DNA of 64,000 bases from Curtobacterium citreum (lineage in GTDB: Bacteria; Actinomycetota; Actinomycetes; Actinomycetales; Microbacteriaceae): assembly GCF_006715175.1 (NCBI RefSeq), contig NZ_VFMQ01000001.1, positions 1,302,001 through 1,366,000 on the forward strand, in the 5' to 3' direction. A program made the translations under genes and the position numbers. The notes beneath the pieces are model-generated. The model was not told the origin of the DNA, ran no database searches, and saw only the letters and a program-made list of their open reading frames with translations. Of the stretch, positions 1-8,797 are shown one piece after another (the first letter of the stretch is position 1; each line of letters starts with the position of its first letter).

Positions 1-607
1 CATGTCCGACCTGGCCCGGCGGGTCCGGCTGACGACCGCGCAGCTCGAGGCCCTGGCTGCCGCCGACGCGTTCGCGGGCCTGGGGATCGACCGGCGGAGC
101 GGGATGTGGTCGGCCGCCCAGGCCGCGGCCGAGCGTCCCGACCAGCTCCCGGGCACGCAGGTCACGGTGCAGCCGCCGCTGTTCGGACAGATGACGAGCG
201 GTGACGTGCTCATCGCCGACATGTGGTCGACGGGCATGACCACCGACGACCACCCGGTCCGGCACGTCCGGGACCGGCTCGTCGCCCGCGGGGTGCTCAG
301 CGTGCAGGACACCGCGACGGCGGAGACCGGGCGCCGGGTGGAGGTCGGCGGCATCGTCACACACCGACAGCGTCCGGCGACGGCGTCCGGCATCACGTTC
401 ATGAACGTCGAGGACGAGACCGGTCTCGTGAACGTCATCTGCAGCGTCGGCGTGTGGGGACGGTACCGCCGGGTCGCGCGGGAGTCACCCGCGGTCGTGG
501 TCCGCGGGATCCTCGAGCGGTCGCCGGACGGGGTGGTGAACCTGGTCGCCGACCGGATCGAGCACCTGCCCCTGGCGGTTCGGACGCGCTCGCGCGACTT
601 CCAGTGA
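1..607 (+). CDS. dnaE2: Error-prone DNA polymerase DnaE2, C-terminal fragment
   Basis: This is the last ~200 residues of a C-family DNA polymerase; the 5' part lies outside the window. The visible part holds the end of the helix-hairpin-helix region (LAAADAFAGLGIDRRSGMW) and an OB-fold domain (GGIVTHRQRPATASGITFMN, then EDETGLVNVI), which is the usual carboxy end of DnaE2. The tail DRIEHLPL...RSRDFQ is also typical of the family. DnaE2 works with ImuA' and ImuB in SOS translesion synthesis and damage-induced mutagenesis; those partners would be expected upstream. The gene ends 18 bases before the convergent histidine kinase gene, with no clear hairpin between them. Confidence 0.9.
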   Translation, partial: MSDLARRVRLTTAQLEALAAADAFAGLGIDRRSGMWSAAQAAAERPDQLPGTQVTVQPPLFGQMTSGDVLIADMWSTGMTTDDHPVRHVRDRLVARGVLSVQDTATAETGRRVEVGGIVTHRQRPATASGITFMNVEDETGLVNVICSVGVWGRYRRVARESPAVVVRGILERSPDGVVNLVADRIEHLPLAVRTRSRDFQ

Positions 608-625
608 CCGGCGCCCGGCCGGAGG

Positions 626-2131
626 TCAGCCGCGCGATGCCGGCTCGTGGACGGCGGGGATGCGGATGGTGACCTCGAGCCCACCGGAACGGACGTTGCG
701 GAGGGTGGCCGTGCCTCCCGCCCGTTCCGCGATGGCGCGCACGATCGCGAGCCCGAGGCCGGAGCCGCCCGGCATCGGGACCGCGCCGGTCGCGGGGTCC
801 GGGTCGGGGCGCGAGGTGCGTGCCTCGTCCGGACGCGTGAAGCGGTCGAACGCGACCGGGATGAACGATTCGGGCACACCGGGACCGTCGTCGGTGACCT
901 GCAGGACCCCCTCGGTCCCCTCGGTGCGCCACGAGACGAACACGCCGCCGCCGCGGGGGAGTGCCGCGACGGCGTTGCTCGCGGTGTTCGTCACGAGCTG
1001 GGCGATGCCCCCGGTGTCGAGTCGGTAGCGGGGCTCGTCCGTGCCGCCGGCCGACGACGGGGGCTCGAGCTCGAAGTCGACCGTGACGTCCTTCGTCGAC
1101 GCGATGAGCCGCACGCGGTCGACGGCGGCCATGACCTCGTCACCGAGGTCCGTCCAGGCGGCGAGCGGTGGCGGTCCGCCGTCCTGTTCGCGGCGCTCGG
1201 ACTCCTCGATGCGGGACAGGGTGAGCAGGTCGTTCGCCAGGCGGGACAGCCGGGCCACGCTCCGCTTCGCGCGGTCGATGTGCGCCGCGAGCGCCGTGGC
1301 GTCGTCCGCATCGAGCGACGCGAGGTCGAGCTGCGTGGTCAGGATCGCGAGGGGCGTCCGGAGCTCGTGGCTCGCGTCGGACACCATCTGCCGCTCGCGC
1401 TCGGTCGCCTGGCGGGTGCGCGCGAGGAACGCGTTCAGGGTGGTCGCGAGCGAGGCCAGCTCGTCCTGCGCCGGACCGACCGGCAGCTCCGCGCGCTCGG
1501 GCGCGACGGAGAGCCGCTCGGCCTCGCGGCGCATCCGGTTCACGGGGCGGAGCGCCGTCGTCGCCAGCACCCAGGACGCGATGCCGAAGGCGATGAGGAT
1601 CGCCAGACCGGTGAGCGACAGGGTCGTGGTGAGGTCGTCGACGACGATGGCCTCGGCCTGCGAGTTGCGTGCGGCGACGACGGTCCACCGCCCGGCCTGG
1701 TTCACGGGGTGCTCGATGACGACGCAGTACTCGGACCCGGCGACGTCGACGAGCGACGCCCCGGCCGGCCGTGCGGTCAGGCTGCCGAGGGCCCGCTCGA
1801 CGCTCTCGGGCATCGTCGACAGCCGGATGTCACCGGACGGGGCGACGACCGCGACGAGCTGCAGGTTGCCGGGGGCCGACAGGTCCGGGTCGCTGTCGAC
1901 CTCGAGGGTGGCCACGTACGGGTCGACGTCGGCGTCGAGCAGCGTCCGCGTGGCGCTCGCGACGACGCTGACGACCTGGAAGCGCATGACGAGCACGAGC
2001 AGCAGGATCACCACGGCGGCGATCGCCGTCGAACCGATCGTGATGCGCGCCCGCAGCGAGAGCACCCGGAGGGGCCGGGGCAGGCCGCGCCCGACGCGGC
2101 CGACCCCGGAGACGGGTGCCGACCCGGTCAC
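626..2131 (-). CDS. Two-component sensor histidine kinase
   Basis: A membrane histidine kinase of 501 residues. After a short basic N-terminus there is a first membrane helix (~33-52), an extracytoplasmic sensor region of ~115 residues, a second helix (~170-192) and a HAMP linker. The dimerisation/phosphoacceptor box SDASHELRTPLA lies near residue 256. The ATPase domain shows an N box (TNTASNAV), a G1 box (DDGPGVP) and a G2 box (GGSGLGLAIV). The start is GTG and overlaps the TGA of the upstream response regulator by 4 bases, so the pair is translationally coupled. The architecture resembles the actinobacterial TcrY/MprB-type kinases, but the signal sensed cannot be read from the sequence. Confidence 0.93.
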   Translation of the reverse strand: MTGSAPVSGVGRVGRGLPRPLRVLSLRARITIGSTAIAAVVILLLVLVMRFQVVSVVASATRTLLDADVDPYVATLEVDSDPDLSAPGNLQLVAVVAPSGDIRLSTMPESVERALGSLTARPAGASLVDVAGSEYCVVIEHPVNQAGRWTVVAARNSQAEAIVVDDLTTTLSLTGLAILIAFGIASWVLATTALRPVNRMRREAERLSVAPERAELPVGPAQDELASLATTLNAFLARTRQATERERQMVSDASHELRTPLAILTTQLDLASLDADDATALAAHIDRAKRSVARLSRLANDLLTLSRIEESERREQDGGPPPLAAWTDLGDEVMAAVDRVRLIASTKDVTVDFELEPPSSAGGTDEPRYRLDTGGIAQLVTNTASNAVAALPRGGGVFVSWRTEGTEGVLQVTDDGPGVPESFIPVAFDRFTRPDEARTSRPDPDPATGAVPMPGGSGLGLAIVRAIAERAGGTATLRNVRSGGLEVTIRIPAVHEPASRG

Positions 2132-2805
2132 GCCCCGAGCAGGTCGAGCCGGTAGCCGCGGCCCCGGACGGTGGAGATGGCGACCGTCGCCTCGTGCGAG
2201 GTCAGCTTCTTGCGGAGGTACGAGATGTACTGCTCGACGACGTTCGGGTCGACGTGCTGCGAGCCGTCCCAGACCTCCTCGAGGATCTTCGGCCGGTCGA
2301 CCACGGTGCCGACCGAGCGGGCGAGGAGCCGGAGGAGCGCGAACTCCGTCGGGCTCACGGCGACGCGCTGGCCCTTGATCGAGACCCGGCGGGCCTCGGA
2401 GTCGATGGAGACGTCCCCGACCTCGATCGTGCGGGGTGCACCCGCGCTCTCACGGCGGCCGAGTGCGCGGAGCCGGGCGGTGAGCTCGGCGAAGGCGAAC
2501 GGCTTCGTCAGGTAGTCGTCGGCGCCGGCGTCGAGCCCGAACACCCGGTCGTCCACGGCGTCGCGGGCCGTCACGAGCAGGATCCGCACCGGGTCCTCGC
2601 GCTCGCGGATGCGGCGGGCCAGCTCGAAGCCGGACATGCCCGGCATCATCACGTCCACGACCGCGAGGTCGAAGCCCTGCTCGCCGAGGGCGATGAGCGC
2701 CTCGACCCCGTTCTCGACCGCCGTGACGCGGTACCCCTCTGCCGCGAGCCCACGCTCCATGAGCGCGCGCATCTCGTCGTCGTCCTCGACCACCAACAGG
2801 CGCAT
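2128..2805 (-). CDS. OmpR/PhoB-family response regulator
   Basis: A 225-residue response regulator with an N-terminal receiver domain (acidic VEDDDEMR, phosphoacceptor Asp in VVDVMMPG, Thr in LLVTARD, Lys in TKPF) and a C-terminal winged-helix DNA-binding domain (FALLRLLARSVG..., recognition region VDPNVVEQYISYLRKKL). The ATG at 2805 is preceded by AGGAGG at an ideal distance (2811-2816), which rules out the longer in-frame start at 2835. It is the first gene of a two-gene operon with the cognate kinase and shares a GTGA overlap with it. It probably regulates its own operon, but no tandem binding repeats are evident upstream. Confidence 0.95.
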   Translation of the reverse strand: MRLLVVEDDDEMRALMERGLAAEGYRVTAVENGVEALIALGEQGFDLAVVDVMMPGMSGFELARRIREREDPVRILLVTARDAVDDRVFGLDAGADDYLTKPFAFAELTARLRALGRRESAGAPRTIEVGDVSIDSEARRVSIKGQRVAVSPTEFALLRLLARSVGTVVDRPKILEEVWDGSQHVDPNVVEQYISYLRKKLTSHEATVAISTVRGRGYRLDLLGA

Positions 2806-2980
2806 GATCGACCTCCTCTCGGCCCATCGTGGCATCGAACGGGGCAGTCGGGGCGGTACCGGCCCCGGAGTCGCTGAATCTCGTCACATGATCGCCCCGG
2901 AGGCACCTGGGAACGGGGGTCGCGGCGCGCCCCGAGGCCCGCGGACGAGGGCAGAACGGTCTGTCCCGCGGAGTGGGGTG

Positions 2981-3009
2981 GTGAAACCCCTACAACGCGT
3001 TGCTATGGT
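2981..3009 (+). promoter_or_regulatory. Sigma-70-like promoter
   Basis: GTGAAA (2981-2986), a 17-base spacer and TATGGT (3004-3009) form the most complete -35/-10 pair in this part of the window. Transcription would begin near 3016, giving a ~40-base leader for the gene starting at 3056. Confidence 0.55.
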
Positions 3010-3055
3010 TCCCCCGGACGCGGCGTACCCGACGCAGCGTCCGAGTGGGGGCACC

Positions 3056-3574
3056 ATGAACGACCAGTCGGACCACCCGGCCTTCGTCCGCCTGCGTGCG
3101 GAGCTCGACGCGGCCTGGGACGGCCTCGACGTGCTCGGCGAGCTGGAGGACGGTGGGCGCGAGCGTGTCGTCGCCGACCTGTTGACGAGCGTCCCGGACG
3201 CCGCGAGCCGCGCGGCCCGGGAGACCGATCCCGAGGCGGTCGTGGCGGAGGTGCGTCGCCGGCTCGTGCCGGACGCGCCGACGAGCGACCGGGCGCCGGG
3301 GGAACCGGGGCTGCGCGACGACCTCGTGCGCGCCGCCCTCGCGGCAGCCACGGCAGCCGAGCCGACGAGCACGGACCTGGCGAACTCCGGGCCGACGCGC
3401 GCCGACCTGACGCGCGCCGGGCCGACGGACGCTGAGCCGACGCCTGCCGAGCCGACAGCTGTCGAACCGACGAGCGACGAGCCGACGAACGCTGGCCCGG
3501 TCCGGGCGGACCTGCCCCGCGTCGCGACGAAGCTCGTCGACGAGCCGACGCACGCCGAACGCGCCGACGCCTGA
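3056..3574 (+). CDS. Hypothetical protein with a repetitive Pro/Thr/Ala-rich tail
   Basis: I do not recognise the family. The ATG at 3056 follows GTGGGGGC as a weak ribosome binding site. Residues ~1-95 are an acidic, probably helical region (RLRAELDAAWDGLDVLGELEDGG...AAREVDPEAVVAEVRRRLVP-like heptads). From ~residue 100 the protein becomes a degenerate 5-10-residue repeat of the type (D/E)PT-x-A-(D/E)L / GPTDAEPTPAEPT, probably disordered. There is no signal peptide or membrane helix. It may be a stress or linker protein of a single lineage. The tail DNA is internally repetitive and could vary in length between strains. Confidence 0.6.
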   Translation: MNDQSDHPAFVRLRAELDAAWDGLDVLGELEDGGRERVVADLLTSVPDAASRAARETDPEAVVAEVRRRLVPDAPTSDRAPGEPGLRDDLVRAALAAATAAEPTSTDLANSGPTRADLTRAGPTDAEPTPAEPTAVEPTSDEPTNAGPVRADLPRVATKLVDEPTHAERADA

Positions 3575-3637
3575 CCTGCCCGCGCCGGGACCGATCACCG
3601 ACGACGCGGCGCGACCAGCTGCCCGAGCGCGCCCCGC

Positions 3638-3673
3638 GCCCGACCAGCGGCCCGACCAGCGGCCCGACCAGCG
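3638..3673. repeat. 12-bp tandem repeat, three copies
   Basis: Three adjacent copies of GCCCGACCAGCG lie between the convergent ends of the repeat-tailed hypothetical gene and the FUSC gene. The unit count looks prone to slippage. Confidence 0.8.
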
Positions 3674-3693
3674 CCCAGCACCACGGGCCCGCG

Positions 3694-4770
3694 TCAGTCG
3701 TCCTCGCCGAGCAGCTCCTCCCGAACGCGCCGGATGTCCTCGAGCAGTGCGCCGATGAGCACCCAGTGCTGCGAGTTCGGCCGGACCACCCGCAGCGGTG
3801 CCGTGAGCGCCGGCGCAGCGGCCTCGGCCGGGTCCGGTCCCTCGTCGAGCGCCGCCGTGCCGTCCGGAGCGTCGATCCGGGTCGCCTCGACGCGGGCGCT
3901 CAGCGCACGGACGTCCGCGCCGATCCGGGCGACCTCGGTGGCGATGCTCCCGACGACCGGGTCGGAGCGGAGTCCCGGCGCGGTGTTGTCCCGGATCGCC
4001 CGGGTCATGCCGGTGACCCGCGTCACGAGGACCCGCAGGTGCTCGGCGACCGCGACGTCCCGCTGCAGGATCGTGCGGTGCCGTCCGCCCCGGGGGTTCA
4101 TGGTGAGCGACTCGCCGGCGGCGGTGAGCGAGGCCTCGGCCCGGGCGTGCTGCTGCCGGAGCGCCCGCGCCTGCAGCAGTGCCTCGTGCCACCGGTCGTC
4201 GTCCCACCCCTCGGTGAGCCCGATCGCGATCCGCTCGAACGCCGCGGCGGTGTCGCGTGCGAGCCGGGCGACCGCGAGGTGCGCGGGCTCGAGCAGCACC
4301 GGCGGGACGATGAGCGCGTTCACCACGAGCGCGACGACCGCGCCGATCACGGTCTCGAGGATCCGGTCGGCCGAGTAGTTCGGCGTGACCACCCCGGCGG
4401 TGAGCACGAGCATGCCGCTGATGCCGACCTGGGTCGCGGACGTCGGGGTCAGCCGGAGCGCCCAGCTGAGCAGGATCGCGAGCACGATCACCACGAGCAC
4501 GACCCACACGGCGTCGCCGAGCCACAGGTGGAACCCCGTCGCGAGCACCACCCCGAGCACGACGCCGGCACTGCGCTCGAGGCCCTTGACGAAGGACTGG
4601 TTGATGCTCGGCTGCACGACGAGCAGCGCGGCGATCGCGGCGAAGGTCGGGAACGGGCCGTCGATCACGAGCCGGCAGAGCAGCACGGCGGCGACCACCG
4701 CGACCGCGGTCTTCACGACCTGCAGGAACGGGGTCCGGCTGGAGCTGCGGAGTCGCGAGACCGGGTTCAC
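3694..4770 (-). CDS. FUSC family membrane protein (aromatic-acid-exporter type)
   Basis: A 358-residue protein with about six N-terminal membrane helices (VVKTAVAVVAAVLLCRLVI, FAAIAALLVVQPS and onward to ~residue 165) and a long soluble helical C-terminal half. The motif PTFAAIAALLVVQPSINQSFVKGLER matches the start of fusaric acid resistance/AaeB-like (FUSC/ArAE) proteins, which export aromatic carboxylates. The GTG at 4770 is chosen because TAGCGT lies 7 bases before it, the local leaderless pattern. The substrate is unknown. It is divergent from the phosphotransferase gene. Confidence 0.75.
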   Translation of the reverse strand: MNPVSRLRSSSRTPFLQVVKTAVAVVAAVLLCRLVIDGPFPTFAAIAALLVVQPSINQSFVKGLERSAGVVLGVVLATGFHLWLGDAVWVVLVVIVLAILLSWALRLTPTSATQVGISGMLVLTAGVVTPNYSADRILETVIGAVVALVVNALIVPPVLLEPAHLAVARLARDTAAAFERIAIGLTEGWDDDRWHEALLQARALRQQHARAEASLTAAGESLTMNPRGGRHRTILQRDVAVAEHLRVLVTRVTGMTRAIRDNTAPGLRSDPVVGSIATEVARIGADVRALSARVEATRIDAPDGTAALDEGPDPAEAAAPALTAPLRVVRPNSQHWVLIGALLEDIRRVREELLGEDD

Positions 4771-4850
4771 GTCGACCACGCTAGCCACGAGCCGCACGCC
4801 GAGCCGTGCACGATCGCGACGAATCCGCACCGGCACGGTTGACTGGTCCC
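4771..4850. promoter_or_regulatory. Divergent promoter region
   Basis: The gap between the FUSC gene (-) and the phosphotransferase gene (+) is 80 bases. TAGCGT on the minus strand (4778-4783) is 7 bases from the GTG at 4770. TTGACT on the plus strand (4839-4844) is 6 bases from the GTG at 4851. Both spacings fit leaderless transcription. Confidence 0.4.
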
Positions 4851-6095
4851 GTGTGGCCCAACCATGAGCGCGTCATCCCGCAGGCCTTCGCCGGCTCCGG
4901 GACCTCGGTCGTGGCCGCACGGGCGCACTCCGTCGAGCCGTCCGGCAACGGATACCTGTACGGCTACGAGGTCGACACGGTCGACCGCGCCGGCCAGCGG
5001 TCGACCGTCCTGACCTACGTCGACACCGGCGGGGCCCACGACCAGAACAGCGCCATCGTCACCGACCCGGCGACCGGCGACCCGGTGTCCGTCTGGGCGT
5101 ACCCGAACGACCCCGGCCTGCCGGTCCTGCCGCAGGTGACCTACCGCGACGCGGTGGCCGAGCTCCTCGCGGGCATCGGCATGCCGGTCACCGACCCGAC
5201 GCTCTCGGTCGCCGCCTACCGTCCGGGCAAGCGCGCGGTGGTCCGCGTCGACGCCCCCGAGCGCACCCTCTTCCTGAAGATCGTCCGCCCGCACCGCGTC
5301 GCCCCGATCGTCGAGTCGCACGAGCAGTTCGCGGCGGCCGGGCTCCCGGTCCCGCGCGTGCTGTCGAGCCGCGGCGACGGGCTCCTCGTCCTCGAGCGCA
5401 TCCGCGGCGTCCCAGCCGGCAGCCGCATCACCGAGATCGCCGACGACCCGCGTTTCGTCGCGTCCCTCGCGGCGCTCACGGGACGGATCGCGGCGGTGCC
5501 GATGACGCAGCAGGCCCGTGCGGACGCGATGGACCACGCCGACTGGCACCGCCGGACCCTCGTCGCCGCGCTGCCGCAGGACGCGGTCGAGATCGACGCG
5601 CTGTACGACGACATCGGTCGCCGCTCGATCGGGTGGGGCAGCGCGCCCCGGCAGGTGGTGCACGGGGACCTGCACCTCGAGCAGGTCTTCGTCGACGAGG
5701 ACGAGCCCTGGCGCATCTCCGGGCTGCTCGACATCGACACCGCCGGCTGGGGGTTCCCGGTCCGGGACATCGGCGCCGTGGTGGCACACCTGGTCGTCAC
5801 GGGGTTGTGGCACCGGTCGCGCGGCGACGCGGAACGGGGTGCCGCGGCCGAGCGGCTCGCCGACGCGGTCGCCCGCGACTGGGTCGCGCGCAACCCGGCC
5901 GAGTCCGACCGCATCGGTCCGGCGATCGGTGCGCAGCTCCTCGCGCACGCCGGTGGGCAGGCGACGACGGGCTCCGCGAACGGCATCGCCACGGCCCAGC
6001 AGCTCCTCGCTGCCACGCGTGCGGCGCTCGCCGAGGCGGCTCCCGCGCTGCCGTCGGACGGGCTGGTCCGTCCGCGGTCGGCCCCCCAGGTCTGA
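4851..6095 (+). CDS. Phosphotransferase family protein (APH/maltokinase-like fold)
   Basis: A 414-residue protein. The kinase part begins near residue 100, with an ATP-binding region (FLKIVRPHRVAPIVESHEQF), a catalytic loop VVHGDLHLEQVF containing the HGD motif, and a metal-binding Asp in LLDIDTAG; this is the aminoglycoside phosphotransferase/choline kinase fold. The N-terminal ~100 residues (SGNGYLYGYEVDTVDRAGQ) resemble an accessory domain seen in actinobacterial relatives. The substrate is unknown; a sugar or small-molecule kinase is as likely as drug resistance. The GTG at 4851 is preferred over the one at 4806 because of the promoter-like TTGACT 6 bases upstream. A family A palindrome follows the stop codon. 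Confidence 0.8.
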   Translation: MWPNHERVIPQAFAGSGTSVVAARAHSVEPSGNGYLYGYEVDTVDRAGQRSTVLTYVDTGGAHDQNSAIVTDPATGDPVSVWAYPNDPGLPVLPQVTYRDAVAELLAGIGMPVTDPTLSVAAYRPGKRAVVRVDAPERTLFLKIVRPHRVAPIVESHEQFAAAGLPVPRVLSSRGDGLLVLERIRGVPAGSRITEIADDPRFVASLAALTGRIAAVPMTQQARADAMDHADWHRRTLVAALPQDAVEIDALYDDIGRRSIGWGSAPRQVVHGDLHLEQVFVDEDEPWRISGLLDIDTAGWGFPVRDIGAVVAHLVVTGLWHRSRGDAERGAAAERLADAVARDWVARNPAESDRIGPAIGAQLLAHAGGQATTGSANGIATAQQLLAATRAALAEAAPALPSDGLVRPRSAPQV

Positions 6096-6140
6096 CCGGC
6101 GGCCGGCCCACCGGGCGAGGTCGCGCGGTGACGCGGCGAC

Positions 6141-6182
6141 GGACGGGAGGCACGTGGCGGCGCCGCCACGTGCCTCCCGTCC
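6141..6182. repeat. Family A dispersed palindrome, copy 1
   Basis: A perfect 42-bp palindrome with left arm GGACGGGAGGCACGTGGCGG, lying 45 bases after the phosphotransferase stop. It is one of seven related elements in the window and could act as a terminator or 3'-end stabiliser. Confidence 0.9.
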
Positions 6183-6580
6183 GGCGCCTGGTCACCCACG
6201 CGACGCGCGCGGGTCGCGTGGAGTCGCCGGTGTCGGCGGTGCGGGAGTAAACTGCCCAGAGCACGCACCGCGTGCCCGCGTGCTGCGTCGATTCCGGATG
6301 CGGCGGTCGGTCGCTTGACCGACGCGGGGACCGGATCCGTGACCGCCCAGCAGGGCGTCGCGTGCGTGCGACGGCGCCGGATCCCGGCGCGGACCGTCGT
6401 GTCCGACACCGAGTGGTGTCACGGCGGAACGGTCCGCGGGACTCCACCGGACGTCCCGAGGCGGGACCGGCGAACGAGCGGGCCAGGGTGGCCCGTGGAC
6501 CGGAGCCGCGCCAGGCGCCGGTCGATGACTTCCCGCCACGACGGCGGCTCGCCCGGACACGGGCGGAACAAGGAGGAGCG
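6183..6580 (+). promoter_or_regulatory. Long leader region of the SNF2 helicase gene
   Basis: About 400 bases without a convincing gene. A -10-like TAAACT sits at 6248-6253 in an extended -10 context (GGGAG before it), which would give a ~320-base untranslated leader ending at the AAGGAGG before the TTG start. Open frames here lack family resemblance and look like shadow frames. The leader may be structured, but I recognise no known riboswitch. Confidence 0.4.
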
Positions 6581-8698
6581 TTGGCTCGATCAGGCACCCG
6601 GCGTGCAGCCGGCGGGACGCGGACCGCGTCGCGTCGGACCAGGCCGCTCGACAACGACGGCGTCATCCCGGTCCTCGCGCGTGCCGTGCGCGAGGTCGAG
6701 GCGGCTGCCCAGCGCGGCCCGCTGAAGGCGTCGAACCGGTCGAAGTTCCAGGCCGTGGCCCTGCTCATGCGCGAGGAGCGCGCACGGGTTAAGGCCGACC
6801 AGGAGCTCACCGACGCGCAGCGCGCGGAGCAGCTCAAGCGGCTCGACGGCGTCGCGACCATCCTCGCGAAGACCGCGGCCCGCGACACGAGCGTGATCCA
6901 GCTGCTGACCGAGGAGGCCTCCGTCAGCGAGGCGACGCGGACCGTCAAGCGGGACATGATGATCGCGGGCGGTATGGAGCTGCAGCCCGAGGAGCTCGTC
7001 ATCGCGGCGGAACCGTCGCCCGTGGTCGAGAGCCCGGTCCGTTCGGTCGTGCCGCAGGCCGTCGTGCAGCGGCAGCTCGCGAACCCCTTCCTGCCGCCGG
7101 ACTTCGCGCTCGCCGACCAGCCCGTCGCCCACCCGCGACGCCTGGCGAACTGGGAGCTGTTCGGTCCGCTCTTCAAGTCGTTCGAGTACGGCGCGGGCGG
7201 GGGCGCGGCGTCGATGCCGCTGCCGGAGCCCTCGACGCTGCACTCGAAGTCGGGCACCACGCTCATGAAGCACCAGGCGGAGCTCGTCGCCGCCGCGTCG
7301 CACGGCCACCGCACGTTCCTGCTCGCCGACGAGCCCGGCCTCGGCAAGACCGCGCAGTCGCTGCTCGCCGCCGACGCGTTCCCGCTGCTGGTGGTCGTGC
7401 CGAACGTCGTCAAGACGAACTGGGCGCGCGAGGCCGAGCGCTGGGTGCCGAACCGACGCGCGACGGTCATCCACGGCGACGGCGGCGACCTGGACGGGTT
7501 CGCCGACATCGTCATCGTGAACTACGAGATCCTCGACCGGCACGCCGGCTGGCTCGGGTCGTTCGGGTTCAAGGGCATGGTCGTCGACGAGGCGCACTTC
7601 ATCAAGAACAAGGACTCGCAGCGCTCGCGGTTCGTGCTGCAGATCGCCGAGAAGATCCGGTCGCGGGTCGCGGCGCCGCTGCTCATGGCCCTGACCGGCA
7701 CGCCGCTCATCAACTCGGTCGAGGACTTCCGGACGATCTGGGAGTACCTCGGGTGGATCGACGACAAGAAGCCCCGTGCGAAGCTCATGAACGAGCTCGA
7801 GGACATCGGTCTGACGCCGGCGGACCCCGGGTTCTTCGTCGAGGCACGGAAGGCCGTCATCGACCAGGGCATCGTCCGGCGCCGCAAGGTCGACGTCGCG
7901 GCGGACATCCCCGCTCGACGCATCGCCGACATCCCGGTCGAGCTCGACGGCGAAGAGGGCCGCTCGATCCGCGACGCCGAGCGCGAGCTCACCGCGAAGC
8001 TCGTCCGTCGGTACCACCAGGCGATCGACGCCCGGACCGGGCAGGACCCCGTCGTCGGCATCGACCACAAGCTCGTCCGCCAGGTCGCCCGCTGGGAGCT
8101 CGAGGACCAGGACGCCTCGTCGACCGGCGAGAACGTGTTCTCGATGGTGCGGCGCATCGGCCGTGCGAAGGCGCAGCTCGCGGCGGACTACGCGGCGCAG
8201 CTCGCCTCGAACGTCGGCAAGGTCGTGTTCTTCGCGAAGCACCTCGACGTGATGGACCAGGCGGAGGAGGTCTTCGCCCGCCGGCACCTGAAGACCGCGA
8301 CCGTCCGCGGCGACCAGACGCCCGCGCAGCGCACGGCCGAGATCGACGCGTTCGTGAACGACCCCGAGGTCGCCGTGATCGTCTGCTCGCTCACCGCGGC
8401 CGGTGTCGGCCTGAACCTGCAGGTCTCGTCGAACGTCGTGCTCGCGGAGCTGTCGTGGACGAGCGCCGAGCAGACCCAGGCGATCGACCGCGTGCACCGC
8501 ATCGGGCAAGAGGAACCGGTCACCGCGTGGCGCATCATCGCCGCGCAGACGATCGACACCAAGATCGCCGAGCTCATCGACTCGAAGGCGTCCCTGGCCG
8601 CTCGCGCGCTGGACGGCTCGGACGAGGAGCTCGTCGACTCCGGCGACATCCAGCTCGACGCGATGGCGGCGCTGCTCACGGAGGCGCTCTCGCGCTGA
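6581..8698 (+). CDS. SNF2-family DEAD/DEAH-box helicase
   Basis: A 705-residue Swi2/Snf2-like ATPase. After a ~240-residue N-terminal region come motif I (DEPGLGKTAQS, ~250), motif II (VDEAHFIKN, ~336), motif III (LTGTPLIN) and the C-terminal RecA-like domain with VCSLTAAGVGLNLQ and the arginine-finger motif QAIDRVHRIGQ. Such proteins are double-stranded DNA translocases that remodel protein-DNA complexes, possibly stalled RNA polymerase as RapA does. The start is TTG at 6581, fixed by AAGGAGG at 6570-6576; this is a rare start codon. The gene ends in a strong hairpin shared with the convergent mycoredoxin gene. Confidence 0.9.
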   Translation: MARSGTRRAAGGTRTASRRTRPLDNDGVIPVLARAVREVEAAAQRGPLKASNRSKFQAVALLMREERARVKADQELTDAQRAEQLKRLDGVATILAKTAARDTSVIQLLTEEASVSEATRTVKRDMMIAGGMELQPEELVIAAEPSPVVESPVRSVVPQAVVQRQLANPFLPPDFALADQPVAHPRRLANWELFGPLFKSFEYGAGGGAASMPLPEPSTLHSKSGTTLMKHQAELVAAASHGHRTFLLADEPGLGKTAQSLLAADAFPLLVVVPNVVKTNWAREAERWVPNRRATVIHGDGGDLDGFADIVIVNYEILDRHAGWLGSFGFKGMVVDEAHFIKNKDSQRSRFVLQIAEKIRSRVAAPLLMALTGTPLINSVEDFRTIWEYLGWIDDKKPRAKLMNELEDIGLTPADPGFFVEARKAVIDQGIVRRRKVDVAADIPARRIADIPVELDGEEGRSIRDAERELTAKLVRRYHQAIDARTGQDPVVGIDHKLVRQVARWELEDQDASSTGENVFSMVRRIGRAKAQLAADYAAQLASNVGKVVFFAKHLDVMDQAEEVFARRHLKTATVRGDQTPAQRTAEIDAFVNDPEVAVIVCSLTAAGVGLNLQVSSNVVLAELSWTSAEQTQAIDRVHRIGQEEPVTAWRIIAAQTIDTKIAELIDSKASLAARALDGSDEELVDSGDIQLDAMAALLTEALSR

Positions 8699-8745
8699 GC
8701 CCTTCGCGGCGGCGGCGCGGCCCCGCCGATCGCACCCCGGAACGC

Positions 8746-8777
8746 ACAACGCGCCCCGTCACAGTGGGGCGCGTTGT
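8746..8777. terminator. Bidirectional hairpin between convergent genes
   Basis: ACAACGCGCCCC and GGGGCGCGTTGT form a perfect 12-bp stem around an 8-base loop, between the SNF2 helicase and mycoredoxin stops. Confidence 0.8.
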
Positions 8778-8797
8778 TCGTCTCGGGGTGCGACGTG

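Noticed and set aside
435..932. Long open frames opposite and beside the histidine kinase and dnaE2 genes
   Set aside because: They have Arg/Gly/Ala-rich compositions typical of shadow frames in 70+ percent GC DNA and no domain pattern.
4851..6095. Aminoglycoside resistance gene
   Set aside because: The APH fold is clear but the substrate is not; the N-terminal domain and chromosomal setting do not support a drug-resistance call.
6141..6182. Family A palindromes as a CRISPR array or integron attachment sites
   Set aside because: Copies are kilobases apart, lie at gene ends and lack regular spacers, cas genes or an integrase.
6315..6725. 136-codon frame in the SNF2 leader
   Set aside because: No binding site, no recognisable family, and its end overlaps the real SNF2 start.
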